Source: CAIKHN01 sp964394565
GTDB taxonomy: Bacteria; Patescibacteriota; Patescibacteriia; UBA9934
Direction of reading: 5' to 3'
Assembly (NCBI GenBank): GCA_964394565.1
Contig: CAYMYA010000002.1
Coordinates: forward strand, 29,168 to 93,167
DNA length: 64,000 bases
Shown here: piece by piece, positions 24,489 to 33,695 of the stretch
How the letters are laid out: every line of letters begins with the position of its first letter
How positions within the stretch are numbered: position 1 is the stretch's first letter
The notes under the pieces: model-generated
Told to the model about the DNA's origin: nothing
What the model saw: the letters and a program-made list of their open reading frames with translations, nothing else
Database searches by the model: none
Program-made: the position numbers and the translations under genes

Positions 24489-25889
24489 TTATACTGGCGT
24501 CGGGATCACCATTGCATCGTGCGGGGTGTAATCCGCAACAGTGAAATGCTCCGGGCGGAAATCGAGGAGATCATTCACCGTAGAATCCATGTACATCGTT
24601 GGGAACACTTTCGGCTCACGCTCCAAGATCTGCTTCACATGCTCAAATTGGCTTTCGTAAATGTGCGCGTCCGAAATTGTGTAAACAAGTTCTTTTGGTG
24701 TGTACCCTGTAACTTGTGCGATCATCATCGTGAACGCGGCGTATTGGATCATGTTGAACACTACGCCAACCGGAATATCACCGCTCCGCTGGAAATGGTG
24801 GACGGAAAGCTGCTTTGTTTCTGGGAACACGAGGATGTGCAAATACCCATGACATGGCGCAACCACCACCTTGCGCGGCGGAATGCCTGAGTGTTGAAGC
24901 GTGTACTGCGGAATCCACGGAGAAATAATATGTGTACGCAAATTTGGCCGTTCTTTGATTTGCTTTACGACGTGTTCAATTTGGTTAAAGGGCTCACCCT
25001 CTGCCGTTGGAAACGCAGCCCATGCTGGCCCATAGCTTCCTGGTCCTAAATCGCCCTCCGGCAACCCGAAAATATCGCAGCGCTCTTTCGTGACCCATTT
25101 CTTCCACCACGCACAACCAAACGCTTTTAATTCATCTTGCGTTCGTGCACCATGAAGAAATGCAACATGCTCACCAAGCGCACCGGTCATGAACCGACCA
25201 GAAAGATCGCGTTCTGTAATCATTGGAAACCCATTCGTGAGATCAAAATGCATTTGCGCGCCAAGAATCATACGAGACCCCTCGCCCTGAATCGGTTTCA
25301 CGTCTACCCCTTCCTCTAAAATCTTTTTGAGCAAATTATGATACTGCCAATCCACTGTCCGCTCCGCAACCGGTTTCATAAACGAACGCTGCACGCGATA
25401 ATGCAACAACACGCTCCGCGCATTCAAGGCTCGTGTTTCCACCAATTCCAAATTCACCCGCGCGAACTTTTCTCCCAATGGAACACCGTTCCCGAATAAA
25501 AATGGTTCGAGCGTCAGGAACACGTCGTCGACCATTCCGGCATCTAAAAACTGACTATATACCGATGCACCGCCACCAAGCACAACCGTTTCCACGCCTT
25601 CTGCCGCGAGCCGCTTCATGAGATCTTTCGGAGACTCGTTCGTAAACTCCACCCCGTCAATGGGCTGCACGGCATCAGGGCGCGAGGTCAACACGATCAC
25701 GCGACGGTCTTTCAACCCCTTACCAATCGTCATAAACGTGGTGCTGCCCATAATAACAACGCCAGCCTCCTTCGTCTTTTGCACAAAAAATTGTGTATCT
25801 TCAGCGCTTGTCCAGTCGAGCGACGATTGCTCTTTCCGCTCCGCAATTTTTCCGTCCGCAGATATTGCGGCAATGAGCCAGATTTTCAT
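24489..25889 (-). CDS. Bifunctional dihydrofolate reductase-like/thymidylate synthase
   Basis: One 466-residue chain. Residues about 1-165 are a DHFR/RibD-C domain (MKIWLIAAISADGKIAER, VIMGSTTFMTIG, VIVLTSRPDAV, TVVLGGGASVYSQFLDAGMVDDVFLTLEP). Residues about 185-466 are thymidylate synthase with GEGSRMILGAQMHFDLTNGFPMITER, the catalytic cysteine in VVVAPCHGYLHILVF, HHFQRSGDIPVGVVFNMIQYA and DAHIYESQFEHVKQIL. TS oxidises methylene-THF to DHF and the reductase recycles it, so fusion couples the two steps. The order is as in protist and plant DHFR-TS. The reductase part looks nearer RibD-C than classical FolA. The start is the ATG at 25887-25889; an open frame further upstream is not supported. 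Confidence 0.88.
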   Translation of the reverse strand: MKIWLIAAISADGKIAERKEQSSLDWTSAEDTQFFVQKTKEAGVVIMGSTTFMTIGKGLKDRRVIVLTSRPDAVQPIDGVEFTNESPKDLMKRLAAEGVETVVLGGGASVYSQFLDAGMVDDVFLTLEPFLFGNGVPLGEKFARVNLELVETRALNARSVLLHYRVQRSFMKPVAERTVDWQYHNLLKKILEEGVDVKPIQGEGSRMILGAQMHFDLTNGFPMITERDLSGRFMTGALGEHVAFLHGARTQDELKAFGCAWWKKWVTKERCDIFGLPEGDLGPGSYGPAWAAFPTAEGEPFNQIEHVVKQIKERPNLRTHIISPWIPQYTLQHSGIPPRKVVVAPCHGYLHILVFPETKQLSVHHFQRSGDIPVGVVFNMIQYAAFTMMIAQVTGYTPKELVYTISDAHIYESQFEHVKQILEREPKVFPTMYMDSTVNDLLDFRPEHFTVADYTPHDAMVIPTPV

Positions 25890-26136
25890 AGGTATTCGGA
25901 TGGTATCAGCAGCACCAAGAAGCACCAATCTTCCATGTGGATAGAAAAAATGAAGAAAAAATTCACGTAGCCAAGCATGGAGGCTACGCGAATCTCTGTG
26001 ACGAAGCGAAACCTCGCCTGTCATGCAAAGCACTCTACACGAGAATTTTTCCTGATCAATTTTTTTCTGGGGATAAGGAACAAAACGTGGATAAGTTCTC
26101 GAAAAGAATGGGGAACTCCGGTACCCTCGAACCACT
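25890..26136. promoter_or_regulatory. Divergent control region of DHFR-TS and dut
   Basis: A 247-base gap between two divergent dTTP-pathway genes. On the minus strand a hairpin CGTAGCC/GGCTACG (25966-25972, 25982-25988) is followed by GTGAATTTTTTC, which would act as a terminator upstream of DHFR-TS, i.e. a possible attenuator. Further up, TTGATC and TAGAGT at 16-base spacing are a possible minus-strand promoter. I see no clear promoter for dut. Confidence 0.4.
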
Positions 26137-26562
26137 ATGGACATTTCCATTCGCCGTATCTCCCCAACCGCTCCCTTCCCCCAATATCACACACCCGGTG
26201 CTGCGGCATTCGACCTCGCAGTGATTGAAGGAAAAACATTACAATCAAACGAGCGAGCGCTCTTTGCGACTGGCCTCGTCATCAAGGTTCCGGAAGATCA
26301 TGTGCTCATTCTTGCGCCACGTTCGAGCAATGCAAAAAAAGGCATTCGCCTCAGTAACGGCATTGGTGTGATTGACAGCGATTATTGTGGTCCAACGGAT
26401 GAACTCAAGCTCGCGTTGCATAACATTGGCAGTGCGCCGTATACCGTAGAAGCCGGGGAGCGTATTGCTCAAGGGCTTTTTATCCCAATTTCTCGCGCGA
26501 CATTCCTTGAACCTGCCGTATGGGAAGAAAAGGATCGCGGCGGCTTTGGAACAACGGGATAA
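26137..26562 (+). CDS. dut: dUTP diphosphatase
   Basis: Hydrolyses dUTP to dUMP, the substrate of thymidylate synthase encoded divergently. The 141-residue trimeric-type enzyme has motif 1 PGAAAFDLAV, motif 2 APRSSNAKKG, motif 3 SNGIGVIDSDYCG, motif 4 GERIAQGLFIPI and the C-terminal P-loop-like motif 5 RGGFGTTG. All five are present. Confidence 0.94.
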   Translation: MDISIRRISPTAPFPQYHTPGAAAFDLAVIEGKTLQSNERALFATGLVIKVPEDHVLILAPRSSNAKKGIRLSNGIGVIDSDYCGPTDELKLALHNIGSAPYTVEAGERIAQGLFIPISRATFLEPAVWEEKDRGGFGTTG

Positions 26563-26625
26563 CTCATCCTTCACCCGTCCAGCAGAGTTTTCCTGTATAC
26601 TTCACCACAATTGAAATCAACCATT

Positions 26626-27510
26626 ATGGCAAACATCATCACCCTTGGGCTCCTCATCGATAAAACCGTTGAGCATTACCATACCCATTTCAAAGAACTT
26701 GTCGGGATCACACTGTGGCTCATTGTTGGGGCGTCGCCATTTCTTTTTTCTGGATATATTGCACCGGCTGGAGTAGATACCACCACACCAACCCACGAAA
26801 TTCTCTTATATTTGGGCGTGAATCTTGTCGGTCTCATCACGACCACGATCACCAGCCTGTGGATTGCAGCGTGCTTAATGCTCACGATTCATGCTCGAGC
26901 TCAGGGCACAGTACCAGACCACGTTGCCCTCGGAAAACGCGCCTGGAAATTTGCTCCATCGCTTTTCGTGTTTTCACTGCTCTTTTCTGCAGCGCTCCTC
27001 CTTACCGTCATCACGCTCTTTTTACCTGGAGTCATTCTCCTCATGACGAATACTGCGGACGGGAGCGCTGGAACTATCCTTGGCCTCGGTGGGGTGTTCC
27101 TGCTGTTTACTGGCGCAATTGCCGCACTCTACGTCATGTTCCGATACAGCATCGAACTCGCCTTTGCCCAATTCTCCATAGTTCTCGAACAGCCGGCGAA
27201 ATTTTCGCTTCGGACCATGTGGCAGGCAGCACAATCATCACGCACTCGCGTTCGGGGCTCATGGTGGGCGGTCGCACTACGCCTCGTTGTTCCAAATGCG
27301 ATCATTTCGCTCATTGTCGTGTGCGTCTCCATGGGCATAAATTTTGCCACAACGCTCATGCTCACATTCGCGGCAGCATCACTTTCCGCGCTCGCAATTA
27401 AACTCATCGCTATTGTGCTCACGATGAGTATCTTCGTTGTCAATGCATTAGTCATGCCGCTCTATTCGCTCGCAACGTATTACCTCTATGACAGCGTCAA
27501 GCGAACATAA
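26626..27510 (+). CDS. Multi-pass membrane protein, unknown
   Basis: About 294 residues with six hydrophobic segments (for example ELVGITLWLIVGASPFLFSG, LFVFSLLFSAALLLTVITLFLPG, GLGGVFLLFTGAIAALYVMF). WLIVGASPFLF and FAQFSIVLEQPAKF loosely resemble the glycerophosphodiesterase membrane-domain/YciC-like group, but I cannot name it. ATG at 26626 is chosen; a TTG at 26611 would sit 9 bases after a TATACT box and is also possible. It overlaps the next, similar gene by 23 bases. Confidence 0.65.
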   Translation: MANIITLGLLIDKTVEHYHTHFKELVGITLWLIVGASPFLFSGYIAPAGVDTTTPTHEILLYLGVNLVGLITTTITSLWIAACLMLTIHARAQGTVPDHVALGKRAWKFAPSLFVFSLLFSAALLLTVITLFLPGVILLMTNTADGSAGTILGLGGVFLLFTGAIAALYVMFRYSIELAFAQFSIVLEQPAKFSLRTMWQAAQSSRTRVRGSWWAVALRLVVPNAIISLIVVCVSMGINFATTLMLTFAAASLSALAIKLIAIVLTMSIFVVNALVMPLYSLATYYLYDSVKRT

Positions 27511-28264
27511 TCCTAGCACAATATCTTCAGACACTGGGCTCCCGAGCGCATGGGAAATCCTGCTGTACAGCCTTACACTCACCAAACGCTACGCGCAAGA
27601 CATATACGGCTTTGCAGCATATTTACTCTTCCCTATTCTTTTAAGCTTCGGAACACAACACCTCACGGGAGCACTCGGCGAACTCTTCACGAGCATCGTG
27701 AGTCTCTTTTTTATTCTCACCGCGTGCTGGATTCACGCCACGATGATCATCACCGTCAGCATGCGCACAGCTAGCCCTCAAAAAGATCCTGATCCACGGA
27801 GCGTTGGGCTCTATGCAACATCTATCCTCGGCACACTCACGCTCACCATGCTCCTTTCTTTCTTACTCCAAATTGCAGGGTATATTCTCATTATTCCTGG
27901 CATCATTGCCTCAGTGTTCTTCGCGTTCGCCGCACAAGAAGTCGTGCTCCACGGTGCCGGCCCGCTCTCTGCTCTTGCAGCATCACGCGCGAAAGTTCAG
28001 CCACAATTCTTTCCCGTGTTCTGGAGACTTGCCTTCATATTTTTCACTATTATTGGCATATACCTGCTTTGCGTTGCCATCCTTCTCTCAGTTGCAAGTA
28101 TCATTTCTGGTATAGAACCCATGGCTATTGCCCAAAATACTCCCGCATGGCTTGACGCAGTCATCACGGTGATGCAAATTGTCTTCCTCCCACCCCTCAT
28201 TATTGGCCAGACGGTGCTCTACCTCTCTCTCAACACAACACCCAAAGAATCCTTGCCGTCCTAG
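27488..28264 (+). CDS. Multi-pass membrane protein, related in type to the preceding gene
   Basis: The 258-residue protein has about six hydrophobic segments (YGFAAYLLFPILLSFG, LFTSIVSLFFILTACWIHATMI, LLSFLLQIAGYILIIPGIIAS, FWRLAFIFFTIIGIYLLCVAIL). Its layout, with a central helix pair ending in IIPGIIASVFFAFAAQEVVLHG, matches the previous protein's LFLPGVILL region, so the two look like diverged duplicates working together. It stops 2 bases before gatB, suggesting co-transcription with a translation gene. Confidence 0.65.
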   Translation: MTASSEHNPSTISSDTGLPSAWEILLYSLTLTKRYAQDIYGFAAYLLFPILLSFGTQHLTGALGELFTSIVSLFFILTACWIHATMIITVSMRTASPQKDPDPRSVGLYATSILGTLTLTMLLSFLLQIAGYILIIPGIIASVFFAFAAQEVVLHGAGPLSALAASRAKVQPQFFPVFWRLAFIFFTIIGIYLLCVAILLSVASIISGIEPMAIAQNTPAWLDAVITVMQIVFLPPLIIGQTVLYLSLNTTPKESLPS

Positions 28265-28266
28265 CT

Positions 28267-29742
28267 ATGCGTCTTCAACCCGTTATTGGCATCGAAACTC
28301 ACGTCGAACTCAACACAGCAACAAAAATGTTCTGCGGATGTGCTGCACATGGCGATCTTTCTCACCCGAACATCAATGTATGCCCGACCTGCATGGGGCA
28401 CCCCGGCACACTCCCAGTACCAAACGCTAAAGCGCTCCACCATGCGGTGCTGCTTGGCCTTGCACTCAATGGCACGATTACTGAGCATTCAAAATTCGAT
28501 CGGAAGCATTATTTTTATCCGGATCTTCCGAAAGCGTACCAGATTTCTCAGTTCGATCTCCCCATTATGACTGCCGGCGAACTCGATGTTGACGTTCCAA
28601 ACGTTGGCACGTCGCGGATTGGTATCGAGCGCATGCATTTGGAAGAAGATTCCGCAAAAAATATTCATGGTGACGACGGCAAAACCTACATTGATTTCAA
28701 TCGCGCAAGCGTGCCATTGTGTGAGATTGTGACGAAGCCGGATTTTCGCAGTGCAGCGGAAGCGAAGGCTTACGTCCAGGAACTCCGACTGCTCGTACGA
28801 ACACTCGGTATTTCTGATGGCGACCTTGAGCGCGGGCACTTGCGGTGCGACGTAAACGTCTCCTTGCGCGAGGTCGATGAAACCGGAACGCCTGTTGGCC
28901 CATTGAATCCGAAAACGGAAATTAAAAACATCAACTCATTTCGTGCCATTGAGCGCGCAATCCAGTACGAAATTGCACGACAAACCGATTTGTGGCATGC
29001 GGGTACTCCGCCAACAACAACTACAACGCGCGGCTGGAACGACACCACACAAACCACAGAGGCACAGCGTACCAAAGAAGATTCCGCAGATTACCGGTAT
29101 TTCCCGGAACCAGACATTCCGCCGCTCGATTTGCGTCACCTTGTTACCGATATCCGCAACCGCATTCCAGAACTCCCCCATGCCAAACGCGAGCGGTTCG
29201 TTTCGGAATACGGGTTTAAGCCAGACGATGCCCGTTTCATGATTGACGAGAGTGCGCTCGCGCACTTCGTCGAAGCACTCATGTCTGAAGTATTCGCAGA
29301 TGCAACAGATGACGAGAAACCTGGCCTTGCAAAACTCGCTTCCAGCTGGCTGATCACCAAATTCCCGAGTGTCCTTGCAGCACAAGCAAAAACATACAGC
29401 ACTGCAACCGTCACGCCAGAAAACTTCTCTGAACTCCTTCTGCGCGTTGCTCGTCGTCAACTGACGGCGCAGAAAGCACTCGAAGTACTCACAAAAATGG
29501 AGGCGGATGGATGCGACCCAGACGACGCAATCGAAGTACTCGGCGGTACTACGGTAAGCGACGAGAACGCAATCGATGCGATCGTGACTGAGGTGCTCAA
29601 TGCGAATCCCAATGAAGTGACGCGCTATAAAAACGGAGAAACCAAACTTCTACCGTTTTTCCTTGGTCAAGTAATGAAGACATCCAAAGGTAATGCAGAT
29701 CCCGCAGTCGCCACGCAAGCCCTGAAAAAGGCACTCACGTAA
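28267..29742 (+). CDS. gatB: Aspartyl/glutamyl-tRNA amidotransferase subunit B
   Basis: GatB of the GatCAB complex converts Glu-tRNA(Gln) and Asp-tRNA(Asn) to the amide forms. The 491-residue protein has QPVIGIETHVELNTATKMFCGC (kinase-like core), VCPTCMGHPGTLPVPN, DLPKAYQISQFDLPI, IHGDDGKTYIDFNRASVPL and a full C-terminal YqeY-like tail. CGC and CPTC would hold the zinc. gatA and gatC are not in the window. Its presence implies no direct GlnRS and/or AsnRS. Confidence 0.95.
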   Translation: MRLQPVIGIETHVELNTATKMFCGCAAHGDLSHPNINVCPTCMGHPGTLPVPNAKALHHAVLLGLALNGTITEHSKFDRKHYFYPDLPKAYQISQFDLPIMTAGELDVDVPNVGTSRIGIERMHLEEDSAKNIHGDDGKTYIDFNRASVPLCEIVTKPDFRSAAEAKAYVQELRLLVRTLGISDGDLERGHLRCDVNVSLREVDETGTPVGPLNPKTEIKNINSFRAIERAIQYEIARQTDLWHAGTPPTTTTTRGWNDTTQTTEAQRTKEDSADYRYFPEPDIPPLDLRHLVTDIRNRIPELPHAKRERFVSEYGFKPDDARFMIDESALAHFVEALMSEVFADATDDEKPGLAKLASSWLITKFPSVLAAQAKTYSTATVTPENFSELLLRVARRQLTAQKALEVLTKMEADGCDPDDAIEVLGGTTVSDENAIDAIVTEVLNANPNEVTRYKNGETKLLPFFLGQVMKTSKGNADPAVATQALKKALT

Positions 29743-29746
29743 AAAC

Positions 29747-30178
29747 TTACTTTTTTACTGGAGGCCTTGCCAATGGCCGCGTATCACCGCCCCGTGCGCC
29801 AGAAACAGGGCGCCTTGCTTCGTCGAGCATCTCTTCTCGTGTTGTATCAAATGAAGGATATCGACGCGCCATTGCCGCTGAGACCGTCGGGACTTCATCC
29901 GCTTCCTCAAGCGTTGTTGGGCCACGCAGACGCGACGGCTCATTGTTCGCCCGATATTCCAAAAGCGCCGCACGCCGCACCTGTAAACGAAAAAATTCCT
30001 CCCGAGGCATTCCCTGAATGTTTCGTAGCTTCTCCCGAATAGCTAAAAGCTCCGCTTCAATGTCGGTTTCCGGCGTAAGGGTAAGCATTTCCGCGGCAAC
30101 TTCTTCCGAATCTGTTTTTCGTGCTGTACCCTCTTTTCTGCGCTCGGGAATATACCCCGATCCTTCCATCTTTTTCAT
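29747..30178 (-). CDS. Small charged protein coupled to miaA, unknown
   Basis: The 143-residue product MKKMEGSGYIPERRKEG... is hydrophilic, with a central helical stretch (TDIEAELLAIREKLRNIQGMPREEFFRLQVRRAALLEYR) and a disordered, arginine- and proline-rich end (RPVSGARGGDTRPLARPPVKK). I do not recognise it. The start shares an ATGA overlap with the miaA stop, so it is translated with miaA. It converges on gatB, with only 4 bases between the stops. Confidence 0.6.
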   Translation of the reverse strand: MKKMEGSGYIPERRKEGTARKTDSEEVAAEMLTLTPETDIEAELLAIREKLRNIQGMPREEFFRLQVRRAALLEYRANNEPSRLRGPTTLEEADEVPTVSAAMARRYPSFDTTREEMLDEARRPVSGARGGDTRPLARPPVKK

Positions 30179-31164
30179 ATGCTCCCAAGAAAAGATTCTG
30201 CGGCGCGCACGGCTTCTTGCGCGCTCTTTACCCACAGTATACGCGAATCCCGCCGAAACCATGTTTCTTGTCGTTTCGCGTAGTGATGTGTGTCGTACTT
30301 GATGCGTTTCACTGTGTCACGCAATGACTCTTTCTTCGCGAAAAAATCAGCGATCTGGCGATAGCCGATTCCGGTCATCGCTTGCGATTCCGGTCCGTAC
30401 TGCTCCAGAAGCTTCCGCGCTTCGTCGACGAGGCCGTGACCGATCATTTCGTCCACGCGCTGATCGATGCGGGCGTAGAGTTCCTCTCGTGGAACATCAA
30501 TACCAATCTGAAACGCGTCGTACATCGGCTCGCCAAATTCCTGATGTTCCGCGAGCGTTCCCCCGGTTGTTCGGAGAATTTCGAGGGCACGCACCAGGCG
30601 TCGGCGGTTTCGATCATCGATCGAGGCTGCAGCATCTGGATCTCGCGTCGCAATCTCCTCGAGCACATCATTATCACTCATCGCATCGAGTTCGGCTCGC
30701 AACGCAGCGTCCGGTGCCGCTCCTGCAAAGTTTGGCCGATCAAGAATCGCACGGATGTACAAGCCGGTACCGCCGACGACGATCGGCACGTGGCCGCGTT
30801 CAAGAATCTCGGCGATTTTTTTATCCGCGTATTCCTGATATTGTGAAACCGTAAACGACTCGTCTGGGTCGACGAGATCAAATCCCCAATGCGGAATGGA
30901 TTCCACCAGGCGGGGGCGATCCGAAAAAAGAACATCGATGTCCATCGAGCCTGCGACGCCCCCTCCAACTCCCCCTTGGTACAGTAGAGAACGTTCATCT
31001 GAAGCTGGCTTCGCCGTCCCAATATCCATTCCTCGATACACCGTCCGACTGTCCGCGGCCAAAATTTCTCCCCCAACCCGCCGAGCAACCTCAAGGCCGA
31101 TTCCGGTTTTCCCAGAGCACGTCGGGCCACAAATCACCACAATTTTCGGCAGATTTTGAATCAT
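30175..31164 (-). CDS. miaA: tRNA dimethylallyltransferase
   Basis: Adds the isopentenyl group to A37 of tRNAs reading UNN codons. The 329-residue enzyme has the P-loop VICGPTCSGKTGIGLEVARR, AADSRTVYRGMDIGTAKP, VPIVVGGTGLYIRAI and RNRRRLVRALEI. An insert of about 25 residues (SLLYQGGVGGGVAGSMDIDVLF) follows TAKP, where other members go straight on. tRNA-binding GIGYRQ is intact. Confidence 0.93.
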   Translation of the reverse strand: MIQNLPKIVVICGPTCSGKTGIGLEVARRVGGEILAADSRTVYRGMDIGTAKPASDERSLLYQGGVGGGVAGSMDIDVLFSDRPRLVESIPHWGFDLVDPDESFTVSQYQEYADKKIAEILERGHVPIVVGGTGLYIRAILDRPNFAGAAPDAALRAELDAMSDNDVLEEIATRDPDAAASIDDRNRRRLVRALEILRTTGGTLAEHQEFGEPMYDAFQIGIDVPREELYARIDQRVDEMIGHGLVDEARKLLEQYGPESQAMTGIGYRQIADFFAKKESLRDTVKRIKYDTHHYAKRQETWFRRDSRILWVKSAQEAVRAAESFLGSI

Positions 31165-31212
31165 ACTGCGTTATTCTATCACTTTCAGCGCAGATACTCC
31201 ACGTATATAGGC

Positions 31213-31241
31213 CTTGTGCGATATACTTTTTTCTGCTAATG
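31213..31241 (+). promoter_or_regulatory. Promoter for cassette B
   Basis: TTGTGC, 17-base spacer, TAATGT, about 63 bases before the GTG start. This leader is longer than those of the neighbouring native genes. Confidence 0.5.
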
Positions 31242-31304
31242 TCAGCTGTTTCTCTACGTCAACCTCGACGCCGAGATTCACCCCCCCTGAACCCGGGAGT
31301 TCCC

Positions 31305-31826
31305 GTGTCCGAACCTGCCCTTCGTCTCATCCACGGTGGCCGACCCGCCGACCCCCCGTGCGCCCACACCCCCCACGTCGCCGCCATGGCCGAGAGTCGC
31401 AACCCGGCCGGATGCACCGCGCAGCCCTACTGGTGGCGCTGGGCCGTCATCCAGTGCCTCCGCCACGGAAACTGGCTCTTCCCGCTCCCGCCCCTGTGGG
31501 CCGGTCACCGCATCCTCCGCGCCCTCCGCTCATGGAGCATCCGCCGCGCGATGCAAGCCATGAAAGGCGAGCTCGGCTGGGATGGCACCGAGAACTTCAA
31601 CTTCATCGCGGCGTTCGTCCGCGTGGAGGCAGGACGACGTCGGGATCCCAGGTTCCGCGCCACGTGCGAACACGCGCTCCGGATTGGACGGATCACCATC
31701 CTCGGCCTCCCTGTGATCCTCGACGACGAGATCGACGATCAGGGGCAGAACGCCTTCATCCGCCACTTCGCCTGGACGGTGAGCCGCACGCGCGAGCACC
31801 CGCTCGCACGGCGCCTGAAGCCCTGA
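31305..31826 (+). CDS. Protein of GC-rich cassette B, unknown
   Basis: A 173-residue protein with no family I can name. It starts at GTG (GGGAG six bases upstream) as SEPALRLIHGGRPADPPC. The middle has an aromatic/hydrophobic stretch (YWWRWAVIQCLRHGNWLFPLPPLWAGHRIL) followed by a basic RSWSIRRAMQAMK, then ELGWDGTENFNFIAAFVRVEAGRRRDPRF and GLPVILDDEIDDQGQNAFIRHFAW. Third codon positions are almost all C or G, unlike miaA and the next gene. It is a lone plus-strand gene with its own promoter and hairpin. Confidence 0.6.
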   Translation: MSEPALRLIHGGRPADPPCAHTPHVAAMAESRNPAGCTAQPYWWRWAVIQCLRHGNWLFPLPPLWAGHRILRALRSWSIRRAMQAMKGELGWDGTENFNFIAAFVRVEAGRRRDPRFRATCEHALRIGRITILGLPVILDDEIDDQGQNAFIRHFAWTVSRTREHPLARRLKP

Positions 31827-31858
31827 TGGGCGAGCCCCACACCCCGGCACCACGACGA

Positions 31859-31890
31859 GAGCCCCGATGTCCGCAAGGATGTCGGGGCTC
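31859..31890 (+). terminator. GC-rich hairpin closing cassette B
   Basis: GAGCCCCGA/TCGGGGCTC stem extended inward by TGTCC/GGATG (two G-U pairs) to a GCAA tetraloop, about 14 bp in all. The following tract CTGCGCTTGTTATCC is only partly T-rich. Confidence 0.55.
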
Positions 31891-31944
31891 CTGCGCTTGT
31901 TATCCACCTTAATTGCAGAAAACTCAGCCAAAAATTGATACACT

Positions 31945-31972
31945 ATACGTGTATTTAATTTTGAACACGTAT
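31945..31972 (+). promoter_or_regulatory. Inverted repeat at the start of the 31971 gene
   Basis: ATACGTGT at 31945-31952 and ACACGTAT at 31965-31972 are exact inverted copies; the second contains the AT of the start codon. TGATACACT, an extended -10, lies just upstream. The hairpin could hide the start codon, or the site could bind a repressor. Confidence 0.5.
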
Positions 31973-33686
31973 GCCGCTCCAATCACGAAGTGAAGAACTC
32001 ATGGCTCGCATTCCAAGGGCAGAACGCGCGCCAGTCATGCCAGTATCGCCGGAAGAAGAACCAGAAGTTGAATCGTTTAACGAGCGAGGAGAACGCATTC
32101 TTCAAGAGGCAGCAGCTCGCGTAAGCGCAACATGGACCGGACTCCGTTCCCGTCTCTCTTCGTTTGGAGATCGATTACTCGGCGCAACAAAAACTGGCAT
32201 CGGAGCGAGCGCTTCGGGACTTGAAACTGGCGCAACGATCGCCGGGCGAACAGCAGGAGGAGTACTGGATGTCGTAAAAGCGACCCCAACAATGGCTAAA
32301 GGCCTTAGAGAGCATCTTGGGCGTGAAGTATCCGAAATGAGTGCTACATATCACGACATGATCCGCCCGCGTGAAGCTGCGGACATGGAGGCCGTTAGTG
32401 ATCTTGATTTGCGTATTCAAAGGATTAAAGACGTCATGGCCGGAATCAAGTTAGAATCAGCTCGCGATGGGCTTGTTCAGGAAATCTATCGCCTTGAAGA
32501 TGAGAAGGCTAAGCTCCTTGATACCCCTCGCTACACTCGCGGATCAAAGGCTGCTGCAGAAGCGCTCGTCGCAACAAAAGCCGGCTTACGGAGAGGCGCA
32601 GGAGCGGTTGGAACTGGACTCGCCACTGGCGCCATGGGTGTCGCTGCGCTCGGCATGGAGGCCGCAAGTGGCATCGCAGAAGGTGGCCGCTGGGTTGGTG
32701 AAAAAGTCGGAGAAATGCGTGAGGAGCGACGCTTGGAGCAAGAAGAACGTCGCATTGAGCATGAAGAAGCATGTGTTGCGCGAGCAGAACTCTTCCTCAT
32801 GGACGCCGCAGAGGCATCTGGCGAACCGGTACAGAAGCTCTCGCGAGAACAGCTTTTCGTTCTTGGCACGAAGCTTGAAGAATCACTGGCACGTCGCATT
32901 GCCGGAGGAGTCAAAGAACTTGGAAAAGCAGTGTTATTCGTCGACGATGTTGTTGATATCGGAAGAAATCTCAAGACTGGTGCACTCGACTTCGCAGCAT
33001 TCGCTCGAAGCCCAAAAGATCGTGCATGGCTCATGAGTGAACTTCAATCTGCCGGTGTTGAAATCCCGAGAGCTCTTTTGGGCGCCGGAAAAACTGTTGG
33101 AAGTAAACTCATCGTTGACCCGGCGATCCGTGGTCGCAAAGCGGTCGGACGTCTCGGAGCGAAGGCGGTAGCAGTCGGCGCAGGTTTAGCAATTGCCGGC
33201 GTCGAAGCGGCGGCAAACAGCGGCCCAGCACGCGCAGCGCAGGAGGCTGCAATTGCAAAATGGCAGGAGCATGGACCGGCAATCGAACAGGGATTCGCAA
33301 GTGGCGTAACCTCCCTCAACAAGTTTGCTGAAAATGCACTCGACGTACCAGATGGAATGAATCGTGCGGCAAACGAACTGGGATCGCAGTTGAATACCGA
33401 GGCAACGAAGGCCTTCGGATTCTTTGATCGCATGCGGAAATTGGTCGACAGTGCCGTCGCGGTTGCGCAACGCAAGTGGAATGAATTCATGCTTGAAGTT
33501 GCCCAGGGAGCCGCAAAGACTGAAAATCCAGAACTTGTCGCACAAATTAGCGACGCAGTTGAAGCACTTGAAGCTGTTGAAGCAGAGGAAGCTCGTCCAA
33601 CAAGCAGCCTTGATGCGCCTCCTGTGTCTCGGACTGCGTTGCGACGGCCACGACCACAAACGATTCGTCCGACAACCGCTTCTTAA
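31971..33686 (+). CDS. Large Ala/Gly-rich helical protein, unknown
   Basis: This 571-residue protein has no recognisable family. After a proline/glutamate-rich start it is mostly long amphipathic helices broken by glycine- and alanine-rich weakly hydrophobic stretches (ASGLETGATIAGRTAGGVLDVV; GAVGTGLATGAMGVAALGMEAASG; KAVAVGAGLAIAGVEAAAN). A highly charged coiled-coil-like part (EMREERRLEQEERRIEHEEACVARAELF) sits near residue 260. The end is basic and disordered (RTALRRPRPQTIRPTTAS). It may be a surface, scaffold or membrane-curving protein. The following small gene is 9 bases away in the same direction. Confidence 0.6.
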   Translation: MPLQSRSEELMARIPRAERAPVMPVSPEEEPEVESFNERGERILQEAAARVSATWTGLRSRLSSFGDRLLGATKTGIGASASGLETGATIAGRTAGGVLDVVKATPTMAKGLREHLGREVSEMSATYHDMIRPREAADMEAVSDLDLRIQRIKDVMAGIKLESARDGLVQEIYRLEDEKAKLLDTPRYTRGSKAAAEALVATKAGLRRGAGAVGTGLATGAMGVAALGMEAASGIAEGGRWVGEKVGEMREERRLEQEERRIEHEEACVARAELFLMDAAEASGEPVQKLSREQLFVLGTKLEESLARRIAGGVKELGKAVLFVDDVVDIGRNLKTGALDFAAFARSPKDRAWLMSELQSAGVEIPRALLGAGKTVGSKLIVDPAIRGRKAVGRLGAKAVAVGAGLAIAGVEAAANSGPARAAQEAAIAKWQEHGPAIEQGFASGVTSLNKFAENALDVPDGMNRAANELGSQLNTEATKAFGFFDRMRKLVDSAVAVAQRKWNEFMLEVAQGAAKTENPELVAQISDAVEALEAVEAEEARPTSSLDAPPVSRTALRRPRPQTIRPTTAS

Positions 33687-33695
33687 TTCCGTCCT

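Noticed and set aside
25890..26136. Tetrahydrofolate riboswitch before DHFR-TS
   Set aside because: There is a hairpin with a T-tract, but I could not match the conserved THF riboswitch core.
25890..26150. N-terminal extension of the DHFR-TS protein
   Set aside because: The open frame continues but is in the divergent control region and covers the dut start; the reductase domain begins at MKIWLIAA.
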